Notes under the pieces: model-generated
The model's database searches: none
What the model saw: only the letters and a program-made list of their open reading frames with translations
What the model was told of the DNA's origin: nothing
Assembly: GCA_015999985.1 (NCBI GenBank)
Contig: JAECRA010000012.1
Coordinates: forward strand, 1 to 64,000
Origin: Comamonadaceae bacterium
GTDB taxonomy: Bacteria > Pseudomonadota > Gammaproteobacteria > Burkholderiales > Burkholderiaceae_C
Direction: 5' to 3'
Length of the DNA stretch: 64,000 nt
Made by a program: the position numbers and the translations under genes
Shown: in pieces, positions 24,255 to 33,122 of the stretch
How positions within the stretch are numbered: the first letter of the stretch is position 1
Layout of the letters: every line of letters starts with the position of its first letter

Positions 24255-25745
24255 CTAGCGTTCAATTGCGGCTGAAGGCTGAAGGTGCTGTTTGGGTACC
24301 GGCGTCGCTCCGCCGGCCCCCAGCCCGGCAGCCACTTCAACGCCTCCCAAACCTTCGATCAGGGCCTGTTGGTCGCTCTTGGCCAAAGCATCCACTGCTT
24401 CAGGGTCGCAGATGCGCCTTAGCTCTGCCTCCATCTCACGCAGCTTATCCACGTACTGGGGGTCGGCGGCCAGGTCGTTCAATTCCTCTGGATCTGCTTG
24501 CAGGTCGAAGAGCTCCGGGCGGAATCGCACGTAGTAATGAAACTTCCATTGACCCTTGCGAACCATGAAGCCGGCCGTATTGCTGCCGGCAGCATGGTAT
24601 TCACTGAAAACAACTCGTTCCGGTTGGCTTGGTCCTGCGGCCAGCTCCAACAACGACTGACCGGGTCGGTCACTCATTTCTTTCGCGGCCGGCAGGCCTG
24701 CCGCCTGAAGAATCGTGGGGAATAGATCCAGCAGATCAACTGGGGTGTGGCACACCCCCGGCTTTACGCCTGGCCCCACAACCATCATGGGGACGCGCAC
24801 ACTTTCCTGGTAGAGCGTCGATTTTCCCCACAGGCCACGTGTGCCCAAGTTATCACCGTGGTCTGACGTATAGATGAGGGTGGTCTCATCCGTGAGGCCT
24901 GCATCGGCCACAGCCTGCGTGATCAAGCCGACGTTGTGATCCAGAAAACTACAAAGCCCGTAGTAGGCCGCAAAAGCCTCCAGCCTTTCCGTCGCACTTT
25001 TGAACTGCTTTTCGTTGTCCATGAAGTCGGCATAAGCTTGCACCCAAGGGTGGCGCTTGTAGCCCGCACTCGGGTGCAGCTTGGGTGTGGGCAGGTTCTC
25101 AAGAGGGTAGAGATTGAAATACTCTTGCGGGGCGAGCAGTGGGAAATGAGGCGCTACCAGACCTATGTAGAGCACAAAGGATTCGTTCTCCCGTGTACCT
25201 GCTTCTCGAATCCAGGTCTGAGCACGCGAGGTCACTTCCCGGTCGTAGGCGGTGTACGGTGATTCGCCCGCGCCAATTCGCTCTCCCAGCATGCGCTTGC
25301 CTGAGGGGCTGGAAACATACGGATCCCGAATGGATGCCCACACCATTCCATGGCCCCCAACCACGTGCATGGGGATGTGTTCCCGGTCGAACCCGGCGGG
25401 GTCCTCCTCTGCTCGGTAGTGCAGCTTGCCTATGCTCTCAACCCTGATGCCTTCACGCTGCAATACATGACCCCAGCCGCTGGGGGTGCCCAAGTAAGGC
25501 ATGGCGTTGTCCCAGTGGCGTGTCTGGTGCACACGGCGTCCTGTAGCGAATGCTGCCCGTGCCGGTACGCAAATAGGACTTGGCGTGTAAGCGCTGCTGA
25601 ACCGCGTACCACGTGCGGCGAGCGCGTCCAGGTGCGGGGTTTTGACAAAATCATGTCCAGCACAGCCCATGATGCGCGGATCATGCTCGTCGGACATGAT
25701 CACTATGACATTGCGCCGTGGCGCTGGTGATTTGGAGGACTGCAT
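24255..25745 (-). CDS. Cys-type sulfatase
   Basis: A 496-residue alkaline-phosphatase-superfamily sulfatase. The first metal ligands are in IVIMSDEHDPRIMG. The formylglycine site is CVPAR (Cys59-Arg63) in SPICVPARAAFATGR, matching the C-x-P-x-R rule, so maturation needs a formylglycine-generating enzyme that is not in the window. A second metal cluster is YTSDHGDNLGTRGLWGKSTL. No export signal is seen, so the enzyme is probably cytoplasmic, which fits uptake of an organosulfate before cleavage. GGAGG lies 5 nt before the ATG, and the start abuts the stop of the Bug receptor gene. Substrate unknown; choline-sulfatase-like enzymes are the nearest general type. Confidence 0.88.
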   Translation of the reverse strand: MQSSKSPAPRRNVIVIMSDEHDPRIMGCAGHDFVKTPHLDALAARGTRFSSAYTPSPICVPARAAFATGRRVHQTRHWDNAMPYLGTPSGWGHVLQREGIRVESIGKLHYRAEEDPAGFDREHIPMHVVGGHGMVWASIRDPYVSSPSGKRMLGERIGAGESPYTAYDREVTSRAQTWIREAGTRENESFVLYIGLVAPHFPLLAPQEYFNLYPLENLPTPKLHPSAGYKRHPWVQAYADFMDNEKQFKSATERLEAFAAYYGLCSFLDHNVGLITQAVADAGLTDETTLIYTSDHGDNLGTRGLWGKSTLYQESVRVPMMVVGPGVKPGVCHTPVDLLDLFPTILQAAGLPAAKEMSDRPGQSLLELAAGPSQPERVVFSEYHAAGSNTAGFMVRKGQWKFHYYVRFRPELFDLQADPEELNDLAADPQYVDKLREMEAELRRICDPEAVDALAKSDQQALIEGLGGVEVAAGLGAGGATPVPKQHLQPSAAIER

Positions 25746-26717
25746 TCAATCCTCCGGGGTATAGCCGGCTGTTTTCACGATCTGTCCCCATCGCGCATGC
25801 TCCTCACGCAATTGTCTGTCCAATGCTTCCGGGGTGGTTGTGCGGGGCAGATACTCCTGTTGCTCCAGCTGGGCTGTGATCTTGCTGGATTTCACGGCTT
25901 GTCCTATAGCCTGGCTTATTTGCGCAATGGTGGCAGTTGGCGTACCCGAGCGGGCAAACAACGCGAACGATTCGTTGACCACCAATTCCGGGAATCCGGC
26001 TGATTTGAAAGTGGGCACGCCCGGCAGGGTTGCCAGCGGCGTGTCGTCGGAAATCGCGAGGATTCGCAGTTTGCCTGCCCTGTGCATGGGCAACAGATTG
26101 GGCAGGGTGGTAATAACGGCCGGCAAGATGCCGCCAATGGCATCGGTCACTGCTGCAGAACCGCCTTTGTAAGCCACGTGGGTGAGAGGCACTTGTCCAC
26201 CTTTGGCCAACAGTTGACCAATAAAGTGCATGGCCGTTCCCGCGCCTGGCGTGCCGTACGCTGCCAGCGAACTGTCCTTGCGAGCCATATCGAGAAACTG
26301 ACCCAGTGTCCTGGCCGGGCTGTTGGCCCCCACCGCCAATGCAAAACTCATCGTGCAAACGGTGTTGACGCCCGCAAACTGCTTCAGGGAGTCGTAGCGA
26401 AGATTCTTGAAGACATGCGGATAAAGCGTGAGGTTGCCCATGGGGGTCATGAGCAATGCGGTTCCGTCAGCAGGCGCTGAAATCAGTGCCTCCAGGGCCA
26501 GGCGTCCACTGGCTCCCGCCTTGTTTTCGATGATGGCGTTGTACCCGCTGCTTCTCAGGCCGTCCGCCACCGTTCGAGCCACCGTATCAACGGCGCCGCC
26601 GGCGGTGTAGCCCAGCAGTATGCGCAAGGTCTTGTCTTGTGCCAAAGAGGGCGGCGCTACACAACTCAGCGCAGACGCGCCCAAAATTCCGGCAAACTGC
26701 CGTCGACTCATGCTCAT
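25746..26717 (-). CDS. Bug-family tripartite tricarboxylate transporter receptor
   Basis: A 323-residue periplasmic solute receptor. Signal: MSMSRRQFAGILGASALSCV, cleaved near SLAQ. Then the Bug signature: ILLGYTAGGAVDTVARTVAD (about 32-51), ENKAGASGRLALEAL, and AYGTPGAGTAMHFIGQLL. Bug proteins bind small carboxylates, often for TctAB-type permeases, and are vastly expanded in Burkholderiales. Here no TctA/TctB gene is present. AGGAG stands 5 nt before the ATG at 26717; the frame is open further up but without a signal peptide. Its stop (TGA) directly abuts the sulfatase start (TGAATG), showing one operon. Confidence 0.9.
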   Translation of the reverse strand: MSMSRRQFAGILGASALSCVAPPSLAQDKTLRILLGYTAGGAVDTVARTVADGLRSSGYNAIIENKAGASGRLALEALISAPADGTALLMTPMGNLTLYPHVFKNLRYDSLKQFAGVNTVCTMSFALAVGANSPARTLGQFLDMARKDSSLAAYGTPGAGTAMHFIGQLLAKGGQVPLTHVAYKGGSAAVTDAIGGILPAVITTLPNLLPMHRAGKLRILAISDDTPLATLPGVPTFKSAGFPELVVNESFALFARSGTPTATIAQISQAIGQAVKSSKITAQLEQQEYLPRTTTPEALDRQLREEHARWGQIVKTAGYTPED

Positions 26718-26818
26718 AGGGTCTCCTGGGATTTTTATTTCGGGACTTATCATCCCTTGGTGCCTCTTGAGTATGAAGAAGCACCAGCCCAAAGAGAAAT
26801 ACTATTTGTGCTGCCGAG

Positions 26819-27235
26819 CTATATGATTTTCTTTATGTCTTCCGGGGGCTGGCTGGGATCGTCAATGCCAGGTTCATAGGACGTCTTGGGCTGCAAAGCT
26901 GGGGGCAGGCTGGTGTTGCCCGCCTGCCTGCCTCGAAACAGCGCTGCCCGGCCCAGCAGCATGGCGGTGACCGGAACCGTGATCGACAGCAAAATGATGA
27001 TCAACCAGACGTGCAGAACCAGGTCGCCCTGCAGAGTTGAGAAATAGATGATGGAGGCCAGCGTGACGCACCAGGCACTTCCTGTAGACGCCAACGCTGG
27101 GGGGTGCATGCGTTGAAAGAAGTTTTTCAGCCTGACCAAGCCCCACGCTGCTGTCACTGCAAAGAGCGCGCTGGTAATCAGCAGGCATGCGACGATGATT
27201 TCAGCCCACATGGGCACAGCTTCTTCAGGAGTCAT
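26819..27235 (-). CDS. phaG: Pha/Mrp antiporter subunit G
   Basis: A 138-residue membrane protein, last gene of the antiporter operon. Three membrane segments are visible: AEIIVACLLITSALFAVTAA, AWCVTLASIIYFST and LVLHVWLIIILLSITVPVTA, with the family stretch LVRLKNFFQRMHPPALASTG. The C-terminal tail is hydrophilic. Its ATG overlaps the stop of phaF by four bases. Mrp/Pha complexes exchange cytoplasmic Na+ or K+ for protons; G is required for assembly. Confidence 0.87.
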   Translation of the reverse strand: MTPEEAVPMWAEIIVACLLITSALFAVTAAWGLVRLKNFFQRMHPPALASTGSAWCVTLASIIYFSTLQGDLVLHVWLIIILLSITVPVTAMLLGRAALFRGRQAGNTSLPPALQPKTSYEPGIDDPSQPPEDIKKII

Positions 27236-27510
27236 TCGATCACCTCGCCCCGCAACAGGAATTTGGCCATGGCCGCAGAACTTACGAAGCCAAACAAGGC
27301 AATCAGCAGCGCAGCTTCGAAATAAGTGCTGCTGGCGTACTGAATGCCAATAACCAGCACTATCAGCATGCCCACGATATAGATGAAATCGAGTGCTAAA
27401 ACACGGTCTTGCGCTGACGGACCGCGCAACACGCGCCACAGCGCGAGCAGCATAGCCACGCCATAGGCGCAGAGTGTGAAGAGGATGGCGTAGGTGAGTA
27501 ATGCGCTCAT
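27232..27510 (-). CDS. phaF: Pha/Mrp antiporter subunit F
   Basis: A 92-residue protein with three hydrophobic segments (LLTYAILFTLCAYGVAMLLA, LALDFIYIVGMLIVLVIGIQ and FEAALLIALFGFVSSAAMAK) and the family motif RGPSAQDRVLALDF. ATG at 27510 overlaps the phaE stop by four bases. A longer upstream frame exists but is only the shadow of phaE. Confidence 0.88.
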   Translation of the reverse strand: MSALLTYAILFTLCAYGVAMLLALWRVLRGPSAQDRVLALDFIYIVGMLIVLVIGIQYASSTYFEAALLIALFGFVSSAAMAKFLLRGEVIE

Positions 27511-27998
27511 GATTCGAAAATCTTCAAAAGCGGTGCTTCGTAGCGTTCCTTGAAGTAAGCGATGTAGGTCGCTTCGTCCTCCAAGTCCCAAACGTGAAGC
27601 ATGACTGAACTGGCATCGCGCGCTAGCTCGCACCAGACGGTGCCGGGGACGACCGTGGTAATGGTTGCCAAGGCCGCCAGCGCACCGGGGTCACGCAGCT
27701 CAAGGGGGATGACAATGAAGCGGCTTTCAGGAGGGCGCCGTCCTGAGCTCAGGACGCCCCGTAGAACCGCAATATTGGAGAGCAATACGTCATAGCCCAC
27801 CACCATAATCAGGCGAGCCAGCAACAACGGGTGACGAATGTGCGGACGTCCGGGCCGCAGTGGTTCAAACAGAATCGGCATCAGCAAGCCAAACAGCACG
27901 GCGAGGATGACCTGTCCCGCGCTGAAAGAGCGGTTCAGCACCAACCACATGACAATCAACGCGGCTGAAAGCAGAGGGGCGGGGAAAAGTCTTTTCAT
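27507..27998 (-). CDS. phaE: Pha/Mrp antiporter subunit E
   Basis: A 163-residue subunit with a hydrophobic N-terminal half (LLSAALIVMWLVLNRSFSAG, ILAVLFGLLMPILFEPLRPG) and a soluble C-terminal half with the family segment PLELRDPGALAALATITTVV, PGTVWCEL. Overlaps phaD and phaF by four bases each. The role in the complex is structural; the sequence shows no catalytic residues. Confidence 0.88.
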   Translation of the reverse strand: MKRLFPAPLLSAALIVMWLVLNRSFSAGQVILAVLFGLLMPILFEPLRPGRPHIRHPLLLARLIMVVGYDVLLSNIAVLRGVLSSGRRPPESRFIVIPLELRDPGALAALATITTVVPGTVWCELARDASSVMLHVWDLEDEATYIAYFKERYEAPLLKIFES

Positions 27999-29704
27999 GG
28001 TCGGAGCAGGCCTCCTTCGCCAGACGCAGTTGGAGATGGCACCGGTTTGGTTGAGATCACCGTTCCTATGTATTCCTTAGGATCATGTAATCCGCGTGCT
28101 GCCGCATTGGTATAGGCCAACACGGCTTCGGCCTGCCACACCAGCACAGCTATCAGGAGCAACATGGCTCCAATAGGGATTGTTTCAATTACACGCAGGC
28201 GGGGGACGGGGCGATCTTGGGGAGCCCAGAAATAGCGCACACCCGCGCGCGAGAGCGCAATCGTCGTTAACAGGCCGCCGCTGATCATCAGTATGAGGAG
28301 CACCCACTCAGCCAGTTCGGGAGAGCTGCTCACGCCCTGGCCCAGGCCCGCGGGGTTCAGCAGCGCTGAAAGCATGATGAACTTTCCAATGAAGCCCGAA
28401 AGCGGAGGCAACCCCGCTATGGTTAGTACGCAGGCAATGAACGCCAGGCCTAAAAAGGCCATGGCAGCGGGGATGGCACGGCCAATAAGTTCGGTTTCGT
28501 CATCATCGAGGTTGACGTCTCGTGCGGGTACCAGGTCGATGGGGTAGCCGAACGCTTCGTCCATCTCCAGTTCACTGACGTAGGCTGGTTTTTCGTCTTC
28601 CTCGCGCGAGCGCTCTATCAACTCTATCAACAGGAAAAACGCACTGATCGCCAAGGTGGACCCCAGTGCGTAATACAGTGCGCCGCCGGTCACTGCCGGC
28701 TGTCCGAAGCCCAGTGCAGCCATGAGCGTGCCAGAGGAGAGCACAACGCAAAACGCCGCCATTCTCGTCAGGCGCTGGGTGGCGATGATGCCGATGGCTC
28801 CAAATGCCAGGGTGGCCAAGCCTATCCATATCAATGCGGAACCGCCAAAGAGGGCAGAAACACCAGCATCCTGTGGGAAAAGCAGTGTCCAGACCCTGAG
28901 CACTGAGTAGATGCCCAATTTGGTCATGATGGCGAACAGGGCCGCCACCGGAGCTGATGCAGATGAGTAAGCGGGTGCCAACCAGAAGTTGAGCGGCCAG
29001 GCTCCAGCTTTCACAAGAAACGCGATCGCCAGAATGGCCGCGCCTGCGTGCAACAGGCCCCGGTCACTCTCGCCAATGGCCGGCACCATGATGGCCATGT
29101 CTGCCAGATTGAGTGTTCCGGTCACGCCGTACAGAATGGCCACCCCAATCAGGAACAAGGTAGAGGCCAGCAGGTTGACGGCGATGTAATGCAAGCCGGA
29201 GCGCACACGCGGCCAGCCGGAGCCGTGCAGCAGCAGGCCGTAAGAGGCCGTCAGCATGATCTCGAAGAATACGAACAGGTTGAACAGATCCGCAGTAAGA
29301 AACGCGCCATTCAGACCCATCAGTTGCAACTGAAAGAGCGGATGGAAATGGACGCCGGCCTTATGCCAGCGAGCAACGGCGAACAGCAGGCCCCCCAGGC
29401 CCAGAATCGACGAAAGCAGCAGCATCATGGCGGAAAGGCGATCCACCACCAGCACGATGCCGTAAGGCACCGGCCAATTGGATGGCAGGTATACGCCCAC
29501 CGCCTGTGGGCCGCCCATTCTCTGTGCCCAGTAGACCAAAGCAATGGCGACAAACAGTCCCAGCAAGCAGGAAACCACATTGACCACCGCTTTGATCGGC
29601 CGGCGTGTGTCTCCAAGCAGCAGCATCAATATAGCTGTCCCCATGGGCAGCAAGACCGGCACGACGATCAGATGCGGCATCAGCCATTCAACCAGCTGCC
29701 TCAT
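27995..29704 (-). CDS. phaD: Pha/Mrp antiporter subunit D (NuoN/M-like)
   Basis: A 569-residue membrane protein with about 14 hydrophobic helices, homologous to the proton-translocating NuoL/M/N subunits of complex I. The conserved family lysine-bearing helix is seen in FLVKAGAWPLNFWLAPAYSS (about 240-260) and SSASAPVAALFAIMTKLGIY. Members probably form an ion channel of the antiporter. Between helices, residues about 365-405 form a long acidic cytoplasmic loop (RSREEDEKPAYVSELEMDEA), typical of Pha rather than Mrp forms. The ATG overlaps phaC's stop by four bases. Confidence 0.9.
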   Translation of the reverse strand: MRQLVEWLMPHLIVVPVLLPMGTAILMLLLGDTRRPIKAVVNVVSCLLGLFVAIALVYWAQRMGGPQAVGVYLPSNWPVPYGIVLVVDRLSAMMLLLSSILGLGGLLFAVARWHKAGVHFHPLFQLQLMGLNGAFLTADLFNLFVFFEIMLTASYGLLLHGSGWPRVRSGLHYIAVNLLASTLFLIGVAILYGVTGTLNLADMAIMVPAIGESDRGLLHAGAAILAIAFLVKAGAWPLNFWLAPAYSSASAPVAALFAIMTKLGIYSVLRVWTLLFPQDAGVSALFGGSALIWIGLATLAFGAIGIIATQRLTRMAAFCVVLSSGTLMAALGFGQPAVTGGALYYALGSTLAISAFFLLIELIERSREEDEKPAYVSELEMDEAFGYPIDLVPARDVNLDDDETELIGRAIPAAMAFLGLAFIACVLTIAGLPPLSGFIGKFIMLSALLNPAGLGQGVSSSPELAEWVLLILMISGGLLTTIALSRAGVRYFWAPQDRPVPRLRVIETIPIGAMLLLIAVLVWQAEAVLAYTNAAARGLHDPKEYIGTVISTKPVPSPTASGEGGLLRP

Positions 29705-30042
29705 TCGCGTTCCTCGCCGTCGACGTGGTCGGTGCCAGATAGACCGCGGGAGGCCATGAGCACCACCAGAAACAGAGCCGAGGTGGCGAAGCCAATGACG
29801 ATTGCCGTGAGGACCAGCGCCTGGGGCAGGGGGTCGGTGTAATTTTCCAGATTAGGTACCAAACCCGGCGTCACGATGGGTTCTTTATCCAGGGACAGGC
29901 TGCCCATCGCAAAAATGAACAGGTTCACGGCGTAAGAGAGCAGGCTGAGGCCCATAAGAACCTGAAATGTCCGGGGGCGCAGGACAAGCCAAACGCCCGA
30001 GCCGCCCAGGATCCCAATGACCATCGCAAGAATGATTTCCAT
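29701..30042 (-). CDS. phaC: Pha/Mrp antiporter subunit C (NuoK-like)
   Basis: A 113-residue subunit with three membrane helices, homologous to NuoK. Segments: EIILAMVIGILGGSGVWLVL, FQVLMGLSLLSYAVNLFIFA and the last helix PQALVLTAIVIGFATSALFL. The P-Q-A-L-V-L-T-A-I-V-I-G motif is the hallmark of the MnhC/MrpC family. Its start shares one base with the stop of phaAB (TAATG), giving tight translational coupling. Confidence 0.92.
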   Translation of the reverse strand: MEIILAMVIGILGGSGVWLVLRPRTFQVLMGLSLLSYAVNLFIFAMGSLSLDKEPIVTPGLVPNLENYTDPLPQALVLTAIVIGFATSALFLVVLMASRGLSGTDHVDGEERE

Positions 30043-33000
30043 TAAAGCGCCCTTCCTATCTGCGCATCGCTTCGCCCTGAATTCAATGTTCCTCCTGAGG
30101 CGGGTAGGGGGCTGCGGTTACCCGCCCCTGGCCGAACAGGCGCTGAAGACCCTGCGACTGCGCCTGCTTCTGCATCGTCCTTCTTGGCCGGTCTCCGGTG
30201 GCTACGAACTGATTGGTGAGCCAGTGCAGTCAAAATGAGCAAGGTGGAGCCGACGACCACCGCAAACACGCCGGCGTCGAAGAAAAGGGCGCTGGCAATG
30301 TGTATTTCTCCCACGATTGGAAGTGTCAGGTGGGCGGTGTGCGTCGTGAGGAACGGATAGCCGAAGAACAAGGAACCCAGTCCACAGCACAAGGCCAGGA
30401 ACATGCCAATGGCAATCCAGCGGATCACTTTCAGTTGAAGGTTGGCCTCCACCCAATGCGTGCCTGCGACGATGTACTGAGTGAGGAATGCAATGGACAC
30501 CACCAGCCCGGCTACAAAGCCTCCGCCCGGCTCATTGTGTCCCCGCATGAACAGGTGGGCTGCCACCAGCCCTGCAATGGGCAGCAGAAGACGCACCAGC
30601 GCGGCGGGCACCATCATGTATCCCAACGCCGTGTCCTGTGCAATGCGTGGGTTGATCAGGTCGGTCGCAAGATCAGGGGGCACGGCCCGCTGTTGCGGAG
30701 GAAGCTCGCTGACCTCGCCCGGCGGCCTGAATCTCCGCAGCAGCGCGTATATGGTGAGCGCCACGATTCCCAGTACGGTGATCTCGCCCATGGTGTCGAA
30801 TCCGCGGAAGTCCACCAACATGACATTGATGACATTCGTGCCGCCGCCTTCGGGCAGGGCGCGGTCGAGGAAGAATGGTGAAATGCTCTGCGGTGCGGGC
30901 CGCGTCATCATGGCGTAGGCCAATGCGGCCATACCGCCTCCGGCCACTAAGGACACGACCAAGTCCCGCAGGCGCCGCAAGCGTGTGCGGACGCTGGGCG
31001 AAGCCTCATCTACCGGCAACCGTTTAGGCATCCAGCGCAGTCCGAGCAGGAAAAGTATGGTTGTCACCACTTCTACCGCCAGTTGGGTCAGCGCCAGGTC
31101 CGGGGCAGAGAACCACATGAAGGTCAGGCTGACGATCAGGCCCACGCCTCCTATGAGAATCAAGGCGGCCAGGCGGTGAAACTTCGCCTGATTGGCTGCA
31201 GCCACGCCGCAAATGCAGCCCATGACCCAGAGCAAGGCCATCGCGACAGTACCAGGTACTCGAGTGCGGTCACCCCAGGCAATCCCATGGCGCAGCGATG
31301 CCCAGGCAGCCACAATCGCTGCCAGCACCACCAGCAACATCTGAGGTTGCAGGCGGGCAGAGGAAAACAGTTTGAGCAATGCCCGCGCGACCTTGTCCAG
31401 CATGACCAGCGTGCGCTGAAACAGCGCTTGCCCATCCAGCCGGTGGATGAGTGGCGGCTGGTCAAACCGTCCTGCTTCAAGTTGCCGCCGCAAAAGCATG
31501 TAAAGCACCACGCCACCTGCCAGCGCGACCAGGCTCATGACCAGTGGCCGGTTGATACCGTGCCACACCGCGAGGCTATATGTAGGGAGAACGCCGCCCA
31601 CTACAGGGCGGGCTGCCACATCGAGCGCCAACCCGATGGTCCACTGCGGAAAAATACCCACCAACAGGCACAGCAGCACCAGAACTTCGACCGGAACGCG
31701 CATCCAGCGCTCGGGTTCATGCGGTTCGCGCGGTAAATCGTTGGAGGGTTTGCCAAACAAAATATCCCAGGAGAAGCGAAGCGAATACGTGACGGCGAAT
31801 ATGCCCGCCACCGTAGCCGCTATGGGCAAACCGTAGTCGAGCCAGGGTAGCGCGTGCAGGTCAATAGTCTCCGCAAAGAACATTTCCTTGGAGAGAAAAC
31901 CGTTCATGAGAGGAACGCCGGCCATGGCTGCACTGGCCACCAGCGCTAACGTCCCGGTTATGGGCATCGCCTGATACAGCCCGTTAAGGCGACGTATGTC
32001 CCGGGTGCCGGTTTCATGGTCGATGATGCCCGCCGCCATGAACAGGGAGGCCTTGAAGGTGGCGTGGTTGATGATGTGAAACACCGCAGCCACCGCTGCC
32101 AGGTCGCGGTTCAGACCCAACAGCAGCGTGATCAGGCCCAGGTGGCTGATGGTGGAATAAGCCAGCAGGCCCTTCAGATCGTTCTGGAACATCGCCGCAT
32201 AGGCGCCCAGCACCAGGGTGATGAGGCCGGCTCCCCCGACCAGCCAGAACCACTGCTCAGTACCGGCCAACGCGGGCCAGAGCCGAGCCATAAGAAACAC
32301 GCCTGCCTTCACCATGGTGGCGGAGTGAAGATAGGCTGATACTGGGGTAGGCGCTGCCATCGCATGTGGCAGCCAGAACTGAAACGGGAATTGAGCGCTT
32401 TTGGTCAATGCCCCCAACAGCACCAACACCAGCATCGGCGTGTAGAGTGAATGGGCACGAATTCGATCGCCCGCTCCCAGGGTGGCATCCAGATCGTAGC
32501 TGCCCACAATATGGCCAAGGATGAGCACGCCTGCCAGCAAACACAATCCGCCGGCACCGGTAATGGTGAGTGCCATGCGGGCACCTCTGCGTGCGTCCTT
32601 GCGATGGTGCCAATAGCCAATGAGCAGAAAGCTGAACAGGCTGGTGAGTTCCCAGAAGAAGACCAACTGAATCAAGTTGCCAGAAATCACCACCCCCATC
32701 ATGGCGCCCATGAAGGCCAGGAAGAAGGAGAAAAAGCGTGGAACTGGATCTTCCTTGCTCATATAGTAGCGCGCGTAAAGCGCCACCAGCAGGCCGATGC
32801 CGGTCACGAGGGTGACGAACATCCAGGCAAATCCATCTACGCGTAACACCAGGTTCAGGCCAGCGGAGGGTATCCACGCCACTTCCTGGCGCAGCACCTG
32901 GCCTTGCTGCAATTCGGGAAACATCAGGGCCGCCGTGACCAGGGCAGCACCTGCTACAAGCGCGGACAGCGTAGCTGCGGTGTTACGCGCATGGGTGGGT

Positions 33001-33059
33001 AGCAGGGCGGCAACTATGGCGCCAGCGAAGGGCAGTAGTAGAAGTGTCAGCAAATCCAT
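30042..33059 (-). CDS. phaAB: Pha antiporter fused A-B subunit (NuoL-like plus MnhB)
   Basis: A 1005-residue membrane protein, first gene of the operon. The N-terminal two-thirds is a NuoL-like MrpA (about 16 helices; GLLAYSTISHLGLITLLLGL near 300, HSATMVKAGVFLMARLWPAL near 240). The next part is the MrpA C-terminal domain (VMLVDFRGFDTMGEITVLGI near 760). The end is an MnhB domain (HLFMRGHNEPGGGFVAGLVV near 850). In Bacillus these are separate mrpA and mrpB genes; the fusion is the group-2 Pha form of proteobacteria. The ATG at 33059 is chosen because homology starts at MDLLTLLLLPFAGA; the frame is open to 33254 without meaning. Divergent from a two-component system over 63 bp. Confidence 0.9.
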   Translation of the reverse strand: MDLLTLLLLPFAGAIVAALLPTHARNTAATLSALVAGAALVTAALMFPELQQGQVLRQEVAWIPSAGLNLVLRVDGFAWMFVTLVTGIGLLVALYARYYMSKEDPVPRFFSFFLAFMGAMMGVVISGNLIQLVFFWELTSLFSFLLIGYWHHRKDARRGARMALTITGAGGLCLLAGVLILGHIVGSYDLDATLGAGDRIRAHSLYTPMLVLVLLGALTKSAQFPFQFWLPHAMAAPTPVSAYLHSATMVKAGVFLMARLWPALAGTEQWFWLVGGAGLITLVLGAYAAMFQNDLKGLLAYSTISHLGLITLLLGLNRDLAAVAAVFHIINHATFKASLFMAAGIIDHETGTRDIRRLNGLYQAMPITGTLALVASAAMAGVPLMNGFLSKEMFFAETIDLHALPWLDYGLPIAATVAGIFAVTYSLRFSWDILFGKPSNDLPREPHEPERWMRVPVEVLVLLCLLVGIFPQWTIGLALDVAARPVVGGVLPTYSLAVWHGINRPLVMSLVALAGGVVLYMLLRRQLEAGRFDQPPLIHRLDGQALFQRTLVMLDKVARALLKLFSSARLQPQMLLVVLAAIVAAWASLRHGIAWGDRTRVPGTVAMALLWVMGCICGVAAANQAKFHRLAALILIGGVGLIVSLTFMWFSAPDLALTQLAVEVVTTILFLLGLRWMPKRLPVDEASPSVRTRLRRLRDLVVSLVAGGGMAALAYAMMTRPAPQSISPFFLDRALPEGGGTNVINVMLVDFRGFDTMGEITVLGIVALTIYALLRRFRPPGEVSELPPQQRAVPPDLATDLINPRIAQDTALGYMMVPAALVRLLLPIAGLVAAHLFMRGHNEPGGGFVAGLVVSIAFLTQYIVAGTHWVEANLQLKVIRWIAIGMFLALCCGLGSLFFGYPFLTTHTAHLTLPIVGEIHIASALFFDAGVFAVVVGSTLLILTALAHQSVRSHRRPAKKDDAEAGAVAGSSAPVRPGAGNRSPLPASGGTLNSGRSDAQIGRAL

Positions 33060-33122
33060 GTGACTCTCGAGTCTAACGGGCGGTTTGGCACATCGCGGAA
33101 AAAAAAGGACAAAATAGCGCTG

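Noticed and set aside
29048-29842. Plus-strand 264-codon ORF across phaD and phaC
   Set aside because: It is antisense to two clear membrane-protein genes, is Gln/His-rich without domain, and ends in unrelated frames.
33060-33122. Second PmrA-like box between phaAB and the response regulator
   Set aside because: I looked for CCTAAG or CTTAAG pairs in this gap and found none.
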